Shown here: piece by piece, positions 12,257 through 21,589 of the stretch
Position numbering within the stretch: the stretch's first letter is position 1
Layout: each line of letters opens with the position of its first letter
Assembly (NCBI GenBank): GCA_022393335.1
Contig: JAJEKB010021795.1
Coordinates: 560,217 to 624,216 of the forward strand
Origin: Macrotrachela quadricornifera
Taxonomy: Eukaryota > Rotifera > Eurotatoria > Philodinida > Philodinidae
Direction of reading: 5' to 3'
DNA: 64,000 bases
The notes under the pieces: generated by a model
What the model was told of the DNA's origin: nothing
Databases searched by the model: none
What the model saw: the letters and a program-made list of their open reading frames with translations, nothing else
Translations under genes and position numbers: made by a program

Positions 12257-12712
12257 ATGAACTTTTTGACTACATACGAAGCACCTTTACGTTCTTATAT
12301 TCAAAATCGCATAACTCTTTTGGAAAATGCACTTGAAGAAGAAGTTAGAAATCGTGACAATGTTGATATAGCACTTCTTGAACAACAATTTGATCGTGAA
12401 TCGGAAAATTTTATTGCTGGTGTAACACGACGAGTTCATCAAATTCGTGAGGAAATTAAAGCTTATCGCCCTACAAATATTCAAGCAGAAGATTATGAAA
12501 CTCGTATGATACAATATCGACAATTTATTCAAAGTTCATCAATTAGTATGAATCGAATGATCGATTGGATAAATTCAATTTTTGAGAAAATTAATTCTGT
12601 TGTAAAAAATGTTGTTCAATGGATGGCTGAAAATGCACAGACAATTGTTAATATTTTAGAACAAATTCGTGATGCATTTCAATTTATAGGAACTTTTTTT
12701 AATTCTTATTGA
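12257..12712 (+). CDS. Helical protein, copy 1 of a tandem pair
   Basis: A single-exon frame of 151 aa. It is almost entirely predicted helix, rich in Glu, Gln, Arg and Ile, with no signal peptide. The core aligns with the neighbour at 12787-13398: QFD, about ten residues, FI, then a block containing REEIKAYRPTN and YETRMIQYRQFIQ that matches RERIKQARPDP and YSDKIVAYKELLEQ. The C-terminal third (VVQWMAENAQTIVNILEQI) is amphipathic and could be a coiled coil. The two genes are 75 bp apart by start codon and likely arose by local duplication. I recognise no family. Soluble coiled-coil protein is the most that can be said. Confidence 0.6.
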   Translation: MNFLTTYEAPLRSYIQNRITLLENALEEEVRNRDNVDIALLEQQFDRESENFIAGVTRRVHQIREEIKAYRPTNIQAEDYETRMIQYRQFIQSSSISMNRMIDWINSIFEKINSVVKNVVQWMAENAQTIVNILEQIRDAFQFIGTFFNSY

Positions 12713-12786
12713 GAGTTATTTATGAACAAAATCAAAGACATTTATTAAAATATTCTCCTTTTTATTGTAGATTATATTCATATAAT

Positions 12787-13398
12787 ATGCAAATTCACGA
12801 TTCAACTACAGTAGGTTTTTTTTCTAATTTCTAAACGGAAATTTGAGGATCGTGTGATGTGTTTCGATAATACAATTTACATAGTAGAAAAAAAAAGAGT
12901 AATCAAAAAACATTCTATTTATAGGGCGCGATTGTACAAGTGATTCATAATAAGTATAAAAAATTCAAAACATTGGTACTTAAACTTAAACCAAATGATT
13001 ATCATCAGGATCAATTTGATGAATTTATTGACAAGGTAATCATCGATCTTCAAAATACTCTTTTATCCAATATAAATGATTTACGCGAACGCATAAAACA
13101 AGCTCGACCTGATCCCGATGATCCACAATATTCTGACAAGATAGTTGCTTATAAAGAATTGTTAGAACAAATTATTCTTATTATGCAGAAATTGCATAAT
13201 GTTGTTCATCGAACTTTAGATGAAATGCATATTCTTGTTGGACAATTATGGCATGATATTTCAACGAATAATGGGGAAAATGTTGATTGTTTATTAGATG
13301 AACATCGGCGCAGAGCTGAAGCATACATAAACGAACAATGGATAAATCATATTAATGAACTTGAAGTAAAAATAAATTTATTCAATGAAATGAAATAA
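12787..13398 (+). CDS. Helical protein, copy 2 of a tandem pair, likely two exons
   Basis: The main frame (12925-13398) has no good ATG at its start. An upstream ATG at 12787 encodes eight residues (MQIHDSTT) and meets a GTAGGT donor at 12811. A TTTATAG acceptor ending at 12924 restores frame, giving about 165 aa. This join is inferred. The protein is charged and helical and shares its central block (QFDEFIDK..., RERIKQARPDP, KELLEQ) with the gene just upstream. It contains a histidine-bearing stretch (LHNVVHRTLDEMHIL) that copy 1 lacks. No signal peptide or membrane segment. Function unknown. Confidence 0.5.
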
Positions 13399-13639
13399 AA
13401 TACAAAAAAAACAATTACAGCTGTTTGCTTTCTCTTTTAATCACAATTTCATCTCTAGCAATAGTTCGAAACTTTTTTTTGCAAATAAATTTATTGAGAT
13501 ATTCAATAATAATTGGTGTCGAAACATGTTTCCTGTATAATTAGAATATGATTTTCTAACAAGATCTGTGTAAACCGAATCTTGGCTGATGAGACAAGAT
13601 TCCTAAATTTCCTGTTGGAATCTTTCTTCTTGAATTATG

Positions 13640-14430
13640 TGACTGCTCCTTGGTCCATTTCCAGCTATTCCAACAAGTTCACTGTTTGCCTGCTTCCGGA
13701 TCTAAGACTAAAGATAAGAGCTAAGGATCATAGGTTAATATCAAACCACAATGAACGGAAGAAAACTATACTAGCATTTTCAGGTATTCGAGCGGTTCGA
13801 AATCAGTCTTTTTCCCCTTTCTTGTTTGTCTAAGTTAAAGTTGCATTTCGAAAAAAGCATCTCCTTCACTATCACAATCACAATACATGTGATTCTTCGA
13901 GACGCATTTCACCAGATCGTACAAACCTCGTACCGGCCTGGATAATCCTGTTCACTGCTCTTACGATAGTGGCAAAAATCGCTCACCCAACGTATAGCTT
14001 CACTCTCCCCTCAATCCTGTTTCTCCACTATTGTATTGAGACAACACGATGTTGTTCGGGGTGCGTTTTATCAGATCATGAAAGCATTTTATTGGTGTGA
14101 ACAATCTTAGTCATTGCTCTTACAATAGTGACGAAATCGATCGCTCAACGAACGATTTCACTTCCTTTCTCTCCGCTTCCCCAATAGTGAGCAGCCAGAC
14201 GACAAAAACGATTTTCTAGATTCGAACCCATATCGTAGCGAGCATTGAAGCTACCATCGAACCTTGGCCAAGATATTTGGAATTTTGTAGCAGAACAACA
14301 TGGTCCCTCTCAGGTTCATCTGAAAAATCAACTTTCGGATTTGGATTTGAAACCTTGCGGAGTGAGAGGTCTTAATGAGATTAGTTAATCCTTGAAGTTT
14401 CAAATTTCTTCGTTACTCCTATCCTTAAAT
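13640..14430. repeat. Unclassified dispersed repeat, uninterrupted copy
   Basis: This stretch matches 41270-41880 plus 43340-43480 and 44914-44945 in the same orientation, with about 70-80 percent identity by eye. Shared landmarks are CTCCTTCACTATCACAAT, GTGAACAATC.TAGTC, TTTTGTAGCAGAA and CTCCTATCCTTAA. Inside it, two related blocks of about 110 bp follow each other (13905-14035 and 14060-14170), each with ATCA(C)CAGATCRT, GG..TGA/GATAATC and CTCTTACRATAGTG. No protein is evident; the overlapping open frame at 13582-13833 is not conserved in the second copy. The family is unknown. The second copy served as a landing site for several transposons. Confidence 0.75.
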
Positions 14431-15050
14431 TTGAACATCTAATATTTTGTGCTATAAGGCGAAAAATGAACATTTTTTTTTCTTATACCCATTCTCGGGA
14501 TTGAAGGAACGCACGAACGAAAAACTTTCAAAATAAACTAACCTCATTATGTCCTTTCTCTAGATAAAGTTTCAAGTCGAAATTTGAAAATTGATCTTTC
14601 AGGTGAACCTGCGGAGAAACACGGCTTTTTCTAAAATATGCCGTAAAAATTATATATCTCGACAGATATAAGTTGTAAGCACGAACTTTTTTCAGGCTGT
14701 TCATAACTCATTAGAGTCTACTGAATGCACATAGTCTCGATTCAAAAGCAATAGGATAATGAGAAGTTGCTCCTGACTACCTTTTTCTGCTCACTGTGTT
14801 CTCTCCCTCCCCCACGTAATCCTTGTTTCTCTACTATTGATAATTCCAAATACTCATAAAGGCCTATGAATGACATTCCAAAATATGGCAGAGGAAAATT
14901 TAAGTGACACTCACATATAGATCATAAAGGTTTTTGAAGAGTAATCCTAAAAGGACATAGTGGTCTATGAAGGATGTCTTTAAGTAGGGTGTGAGGATCT
15001 ACGAAGGGTCCTCCCGAATATAGGAATGGCGTTTTGAAACTACCAGCAAA
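14430..15050. other. Intergenic, no gene seen
   Basis: Mixed low-information sequence. Around 14860-15030 short stretches recur loosely (AAAGG..TTTGAAGAG, GTCTATGAAGG, TCTACGAAGGG). I see no gene and no clear element. Confidence 0.3.
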
Positions 15051-15059
15051 CTATTTGTA

Positions 15060-15405
15060 TTCATTAGTTAATAATTAATCAATAAAAAACGAGCCTCAGA
15101 TGCGTAGTTCCCAGTCCTGATTAAATTTCGCCAAGTTTTATGAAAGAAAATGGCAATTAATAGTTAATATTTAATAAGTTAATTGATTAATAATCAGAAC
15201 TGATATCATATTCGGATTCCTCACGCCAAACTACCTTTAGTCAACTTTTATAGAAAGCTATTAACAGTAAATAAATGCTAGTTAATAACTAATTAAACCT
15301 AACGTTAGATTCTAGTTTTCCTCCCCCCGATTACATTGTGACCAAGTTGAATAGAAAATATTAATAATTAATAATTTTCTAATGATTAATTGATTAGTAA
15401 TTATT
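15060..15405. repeat. Imperfect tandem repeat, unit about 118 bp, three units
   Basis: The block repeats the pattern: GATTCC/GATTCTAG..., a C-rich patch, AAGTT or CAACTTTTATAGAAA, then an AT-rich stretch built from TTAATAATTAAT and TTGATTAATAAT. Units begin near 15090, 15205 and 15310. A relative with the landmarks CAGATTCGGATTCC and AAGTTTTATAGAA lies at 62180-62390. This is a dispersed satellite-like sequence; no coding. Confidence 0.6.
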
Positions 15406-15725
15406 TAAAGCCATCATGGTTGAATGGTTACGTTGCTTGGCACACACACCTACAAAGTACTGTGTTCAAACCTCAGCAGCGTCATCCATGGAATGACCCT
15501 GGACAAGTCACTAACGGCTAAGTTGTCTCAAATGATTCATTCCACATGAGTCATTCGTGCTGATTATATCTTTAGTCAGTATGCTGGACAGAAGAGGATG
15601 TAGATTCCACTGCCTGTAAAAATAAAAGACCAAAGACCCGGCTGTATGTAGCAAACTAGTAATAATAATTGCGGCCGGCCCCTACAGACGATAAGCCTAT
15701 GGGACGTTATTATTATTATTATTAA
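15405..15725 (+). mobile_element. tRNA-derived SINE
   Basis: The 5' end looks like a tRNA: an A-box-like TGGTTGAATGG at 15417-15427 and a B-box-like GTGTTCAAACC at 15462-15472, spaced about 45 bp apart as in RNA polymerase III promoters. Downstream is a body containing GACCCTGGACAAGTCACTAAC, which resembles the conserved core seen in several animal SINEs. The element ends in an ATT microsatellite (15706-15725), a common SINE tail. Such elements are copied by LINE machinery. No target duplication was identified, so the exact ends are uncertain. Confidence 0.65.
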
Positions 15726-15889
15726 TTGTTAACAAACGAGGCACTATTTAGTAGCACAATAAATCTATAAAAAAAACCAATAAACAAAAATTATTAAGGC
15801 ACTAAAGATGGCCGCCGGGCGCTCGTGAGCGTAGTCCACATCTCTGAATCCAAACTGTTTGATGTATGTCTATTTACAACAGTATTTCG

Positions 15890-18293
15890 AATACATGCTA
15901 GAATGTCCCTGCAAAAATGTCCACCGACTTTTCGTCCTTGGAAAAAATGTCCTTCAGATTAAATGTCTTTGTGAAATAGTCCTCGAGAAAAATGGCCTCT
16001 ATTGTTAAAACGTCCTTTCACTAAATTATGAAGAACGATGGATGATAACGTTCATCTGATAATTTTATTAATTATAACAAATTGAGTTATTATTTTTATT
16101 TAACGTCTACAATAAAAAGAGAAAGTCCATGTAATGATTCTTCCACCTTAATTTCGTTATTGTTGAATTGATCATATAATTCTTTTGTACGTCATTCAGT
16201 AGTTCGAAACTTGATTCGTTTTGCACGAGGATCCATTCCACTATTTATTTGAATAATTAAATCGTGAATTGTATTAACTTCTTTGCGGAGTGAGTCAATA
16301 AACATCCATATATTCGGATGAGCTTTATTTAAACGTCTTTTGAACCTATGGCTATACCCTATAAATATACGAGTTTGAACGACAAATCATAGCTGAAATA
16401 CTACATCCAATATCTTCACTAAATTTATTAGTTTTGGCAGAAATGTCAAACACGTTCCATGCCGATATTTGTTTCATCCAATAATTATTAAAATATTTGA
16501 ATAAATCATTTAATTCATCACGTTCAGCAACATGCAATTCTTGTCCGAGAGTTACAAATAATGATGGAACAGATTGTTCAGGTACTAAAGCCAGTCCATC
16601 ATTTGTCTAATAGTACTACGTATCATAATATTATCTAAATAAGTTGATGATAATCCAAGTGATTGAACATTTCTATATACAGATTGTGTAAAATGAAAAA
16701 GCATCGTTTCTGGATAGTTTTTTCTGTGAACTACAAAATTAAAAATATACAAAATTTAATTAAAAAGTTTTGATAGAAATTTCAAAAACGATTGTACCTC
16801 TAGACGAATTGCTTTAGCAATACCTTGTTCGAAATCCGTCATAATCAGAAGAGAATCGAATCTTTAATTGACTCTTTTTGCTTCAGAAAATAATACATGA
16901 AATAAATGAATGTATGTAACTGCTTTATGATTAGGGAGAAGTGCACACACCACCGGCACATCTATTTTAATAAAAAACATTATATTAGTATGTAACAAAT
17001 TCAAAAAATCTAATATTTTAACAGATAGATATGACTTACATGTTCCATGACAAAATAGCTTGAATAATAAATACTTGGTCGAAGTTCGGAGGTGCAGTAC
17101 AAAATGTACCATCCATGTGTAATCTTTGACTATCAAATAAAAAGTTAAGTTGAACATCTGTTGACCAAACTAATAATCTTCCTGTAGATCGAACATCTGA
17201 TAGATGAATTTCAAATTTTAAATCGTGACTGTCATGTAATAATAAACGTTCTTTATTATGATAATCTCTTGTGTATCAATCCCGAATGACAAAAGAAGAT
17301 GATCGTGGAAGTGAAGGAATCATCTTCCGACGATTGTGTACAAAATTATGATCTAAGACAAACATAAATAAAAATAGACAAGAATATTAACATTGTATAA
17401 AAATATTAATACTATACCAATGTTAGTTATATCAGGTAAAACAGCAAGAGCTTCAGCTGTTAGCAAAGCATTGCATATTTCTTGTTCAGCAATTAATTGT
17501 AATGGTAAGATTTCCTATTCAGCTCTTTGTCGCATTTTTTCTCTAAAATTTCTAGCTTCTAATTGAGTTGGATTCGGTAAATAAGAGTGATCAGTTACTT
17601 TTCCAGAATAACATAAAAATTCATCATCAAGAGTTGTATGTAAAAGCACACAACAATTTCTATAAGCATACCGTCAAAATTTCAAAGTTTTTTTTCTATT
17701 AAAATTTTTAAATTGAAAATTATTACCATCTATAACTAGCATTAGTTTTCGTTTATTTGATGTTGTTTTCGTAATCACGAGTTTTGCTGAACTCAAATAT
17801 GATGATGATTTAGTCGAAGAAAGAATAGTGATGATGATGACGAAGATTCAATTGAAGAAGAAGATAAAGATGATGTTTCATTAGTGATCATTATGTCGTA
17901 TGATGTCATTTGAAAATATTTTGTTTTATTCGATTATTTATAAAACACGATATAGATAGAATTAATCATAGTCTAAAAATGTTTCGTTCTTATTCCATCA
18001 TTTCATGTAAAAATACATCCTCTAGACAAAACGATTTCATTATCTATCGAATTATGTTTGGACTGGAGCGTCATCTATGTTCAAATAACGTTATATTCAA
18101 GAACAAAACAATTGAGCTTGAAAGACATTTTTATATAAGGGACCATTTTCACAAAAACATTTAATCTTGTGGACATTTAATCTGAAGGACGTTTTTTCAA
18201 GGACAAAATACTAAGGATATTTTTTCCTAAGGACAAAAAGTCATAGGACATTTCATTAAAGACATTTTTTCAGGAACATTCTAGACTGTTACC
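15890..18293 (-). mobile_element. Mutator-like element (MULE) with 8-bp target duplication
   Basis: An 8-bp duplication GTATTTCG flanks the element at 15882-15889 and 18294-18301. The ends are inverted: CTAGAATGTCCCTGCAAAAA on the left against CTAGAATGTTCCTGAAAAAA read inward from the right. The inverted zone continues for over 100 bp as a string of ATGTCCTT-like motifs at both ends, probably subterminal binding repeats. Length is 2404 bp. The interior holds a decayed MULE transposase on the minus strand. The right end lies only about 200 bp past the stop of the F-box gene at 18502. Confidence 0.9.
16160..17770 (-). pseudogene. MULE transposase with FLYWCH-type N-terminus, decayed
   Basis: Minus-strand pieces in order: near 17520-17690 a stretch with a GKVTDHSYLPNPTQ block followed by NFREKMRQRAE, which matches the region after a FLYWCH zinc finger in animal MULE proteins; near 17090-17260 a block ending in LHMDGTFCTAP, the standard MDGTF motif before the DDE domain; and at 16352-16537 a DELNDLFKYFNNYW...AWNVF...AKTN block, matching the C-terminal LxxYFxxTW...LWN...RTNN region. 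Stops and frame changes separate these blocks (for example a stop after KMRQRAE), so the gene is dead. It would have mobilised the element at 15890-18293. Confidence 0.8.
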
Positions 18294-18501
18294 GTATTTC
18301 GGTTGTGACAAAATATTCATCGAAGAGTTTTCTTTAAAACTTTGTTACACTGTCCTCACTGAACAATACTATTTGCTTATTTTAAAGATCTAATACGACA
18401 TTATTAATTCTTTAATAAATTTTATTTGAATCGTAGAAAATTTATTAACAGTTGTCGATTGTATATAATTATATGATAAGAAGTAATTGCTGTATTTAAA
18501 A

Positions 18502-20295
18502 TTATTTTTTTGAAAATAAACAATATTCTCGAAAACATTGTACTTGATAGCTGTTACTAATTTCATTGATATCCAATGTTTGAATAATATCACTTAATTC
18601 TATATCAAAACAACTTATTGGAATGACATATATGATTAATATCTTTAAACTTTTGAATTTTTTCAAAATTTTCATAATTATATCTGCATAATCTTGTAGT
18701 TTTCTTTCACTTTCATCTAACCCAAAAATTACATGTTGAACATTAGAGAAATCAAGATTATTTATCATTATCAATTGTTCAAATTCCGTATATCTAGATA
18801 TATTTAATTGTTGAATTTTTTCATTTAATATATTTGCTAAATGATGATCGATTGAAGATAATTCTGTAAACCATACAGATAAATGTCTTAAGTTTGGTGT
18901 CACATGAATTAACCATTCTTTTTTACTTTCAATAGATCCACAAATAAATTCAATATTCATTACATTATCTAATGTCGCATCAAATTTACATTCATGTTCA
19001 TTGCTTATAAATAAATCTTTTGTTTTATGTATAGAAGAAGAATCTGTATATCCAAATTTAATTGAAGTCAACTTTGGCATTTTAATTTTCAATTCTTTTA
19101 TAAAATTTAAATCATAATTGTATGTTATGAGTAATTCAATAGACTTGACATTATACCACATTCGAGAATTATTTTGAAGAATTTCAATATTATTCGATTT
19201 AACACCATCGAAACCTTCATAAAATTGCAAAAGATCATCAAAATAAAATGGTAATGTATAGAAATATTTATTATGCATTGCAAATGATAAATTATGATCG
19301 AACCAATATTTATTATTAAATTTTGATAAAATCTTATCAATATTAATTAAATCTTTGTTTAATTTAGCATAGAGATGAAATTGTTTTAGTTCTCTCATTG
19401 ATTCTAATAATTGTTGAAGTTTTAAACTATTAAATGGAAATTGATCTACATTTTTAATACATAGATGAACTAAATTCAGTGCTAAACAATTTAATGATGA
19501 TGAAAATTGTTTTATACCATTGAATAACTGATCAAAATCGATTATTTCATTAGAAAATCTTATATCTTCATTCTCAATTATTTTTAAATTTAAGTTTTTT
19601 AATTTAATATGAGTCTTGTTCGGTTTTTTAATTCTATAAGGTAGTGGTGATTGAACATTTAAATAATTTAAATTTGGTGTAAACGAAATTAATGTGAATA
19701 TATCTTGAAATTCAGTTAATATTAATGTTAATGAATGCAAATTAACATTAGTTTCAAAATCAAATGTATTCGTTATTGATAATGGTAATGTTTTTAATGA
19801 ATATTGAAATATTTCTAAAGAAATTTTCGAATTAAAAATTTTTAAAATTAAGCTATTTTGATTATTTAGATAATTATCATATAATCGATCGAAATATAAT
19901 TTATTTTCATGAATTTTAAATGAATGCAAATTTTGAAATTGTTCACTTTCAATGATGAATTTTATTTGTTCATCTAATAGATCTATTGGTGAACTAAGAA
20001 TTAGAGATTTTATATTTGAAAAATATTTCAATGGTAAAAATAAATCAATTGTATTTATATTTAAACATTCTATTTCACATCCGATAATTAATAAAATATT
20101 TTTCCATTCATTTAAATTTGATGGAGCTTCGAAATAATTTATATAACATTGATTTTGTAATAATATATTTTGTAATCGTTGACTAAAGAAGAAGAATGCA
20201 TAAATGATATCATTATTTGATAGAAACTCAAATATATGAAAAATAATTTCAGTAGGAAAACGATCGAACCATGTTATCAATTCGTTATTTCTCAT
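18502..20295 (-). CDS. F-box protein with leucine-rich C-terminal region
   Basis: A single-exon frame of 597 aa. Residues about 9-50 form an F-box (WFDRFPTEIIFHIFEFLSNND, then FSQRLQNILLQN), the motif that binds Skp1 in SCF ubiquitin ligases. The rest has irregular leucine/isoleucine-rich strands (LKSLILSS, LRHLSVWF, LKILIIYVIP) in the manner of degenerate leucine-rich repeats and would be the substrate-binding part. It is a paralogue of 36724-38595 on the same strand, with matching order throughout (KYWFDHNLSFAMHNKYFYTLPF against QYWFDHNWTFGMHRNYFYTLPF). Such proteins form large families in bdelloids. Its specific substrate is unknown. The ATG at 20295 puts the F-box at the N-terminus as in the paralogue. 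Confidence 0.88.
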   Translation of the reverse strand: MRNNELITWFDRFPTEIIFHIFEFLSNNDIIYAFFFFSQRLQNILLQNQCYINYFEAPSNLNEWKNILLIIGCEIECLNINTIDLFLPLKYFSNIKSLILSSPIDLLDEQIKFIIESEQFQNLHSFKIHENKLYFDRLYDNYLNNQNSLILKIFNSKISLEIFQYSLKTLPLSITNTFDFETNVNLHSLTLILTEFQDIFTLISFTPNLNYLNVQSPLPYRIKKPNKTHIKLKNLNLKIIENEDIRFSNEIIDFDQLFNGIKQFSSSLNCLALNLVHLCIKNVDQFPFNSLKLQQLLESMRELKQFHLYAKLNKDLINIDKILSKFNNKYWFDHNLSFAMHNKYFYTLPFYFDDLLQFYEGFDGVKSNNIEILQNNSRMWYNVKSIELLITYNYDLNFIKELKIKMPKLTSIKFGYTDSSSIHKTKDLFISNEHECKFDATLDNVMNIEFICGSIESKKEWLIHVTPNLRHLSVWFTELSSIDHHLANILNEKIQQLNISRYTEFEQLIMINNLDFSNVQHVIFGLDESERKLQDYADIIMKILKKFKSLKILIIYVIPISCFDIELSDIIQTLDINEISNSYQVQCFREYCLFSKK

Positions 20296-20299
20296 GGAT

Positions 20300-21589
20300 A
20301 TATTGAATGTTATTTCAGAGTAAGCGTATTTATTTGATCATGTAAAGTGAGCTTGAGTTAATTCCATTCAGTCCATAATATATCTTTACATGCACGTTGC
20401 ATAAAGAATTCTAATAGTTGTCGTTAGTTGTCAGCAAAAAGGCTAGTCCATGTTGTTGTGTAATAACAATGTATAGTTGGCAAGTTTAATTATAAAAGCT
20501 TATTTATCGAGGCTTACAGTAGTTTTAAACTTATGTTAAATATAAACTTTATACTAATGAAAGAATCCGTTTTGTTCAACATGCTCTTGTTGACATAAGA
20601 AAGCTATTGTAAAAAGTAAAAAAACAACGAAATATTTCATTCATACGAATAAAAATGTAAATATAGGAATCTGAATGATTTCACGTGAGAATTTGTGTCT
20701 TGATGTTGTTATTCTACGTTCTTCCAAGATAAATGAAGTACAGAATTTTATTCAATTGAACTATAATGGAAAGGGGCTTTAGGGCCGAGATTTTTTTCAC
20801 TATTGTCCGCATGAAACATGATGTTGTTCGCGTAAATATAAGGTTTTTAAGGCTGCTCTAAAATGCGCCCCTAACAACAAGGAGTTTCCTCAAACAAATA
20901 GTGGAAAACGAGATAACACTGTAATAAGGGGGAGGGGTTGAGTTTTTGGGTCGAGGTTTTCTCCACTATTGTCCGCATGAAACATGATGTGGCTCACGCG
21001 AATGTTCTCTTGAATGTTGTCAGGCTCTTAGTTCCGAAAGTGACGGTGTGTTTGTGTCTTTGTCCGACTTCTGATTGGCCCGTTTTATTCAACCAATGAA
21101 AATGCAGTAGTGTCAAATTTGAAAGTTGAATTCAAGTATTCAACTTTTCAACTATTCAAGTATTTCCTTTTTCCAGCGTTTCACTCTCACCCTCAGCTAG
21201 TCCTATGTAATGTTGGTACGCCCTTCTCCAGGATTTCGCCATCACCCTCAACTGGCTCTGAGGTTTTGCACCCCTGTCCCTCTTCGAATGCTTGAATACT
21301 TGAATTCAAGTTTCAAGTATTACATTATGTTAAAAATCCATTATTAAAGATGTAGATGAACTAAAAAGTTACCTCACGAGAATTGCAGAATGTTTTGCAC
21401 CAATGATTATTTATCAACGCCTATGACAACAACATGATAAAACCGTGTAGAAAATAAAATATATTTAAAAAAAAAACTAACAAATCCAGAAGTAATAGTT
21501 ATTTTTGAGTAGTCAACTATCTACTTCTGTTATGAAATGTCATATTCAAATGTAAAAAGAAAAAAACTAATATAATAAAAGATTTAAAA
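20300..21589. repeat. Intergenic with duplicated dispersed-repeat units
   Basis: No gene seen. Two direct copies of a motif, about 165 bp apart (20790-20835 and 20956-21001), read GGCCGAG or GGTCGAGG, then CACTATTGTCCGCATGAAAC, then ATGATGT. They recall the CCACTATTGT...GATGTTGTTCG part of the repeat at 13.64-14.43 kb, so they may be distant members. At 21110-21330 a block is bounded by TTGAATTCAAG-type palindromes (AAGTTGAATTCAAGTATT and ACTTGAATTCAAGT). The open frame at 21110-21295 inside it is not supported. Confidence 0.4.
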
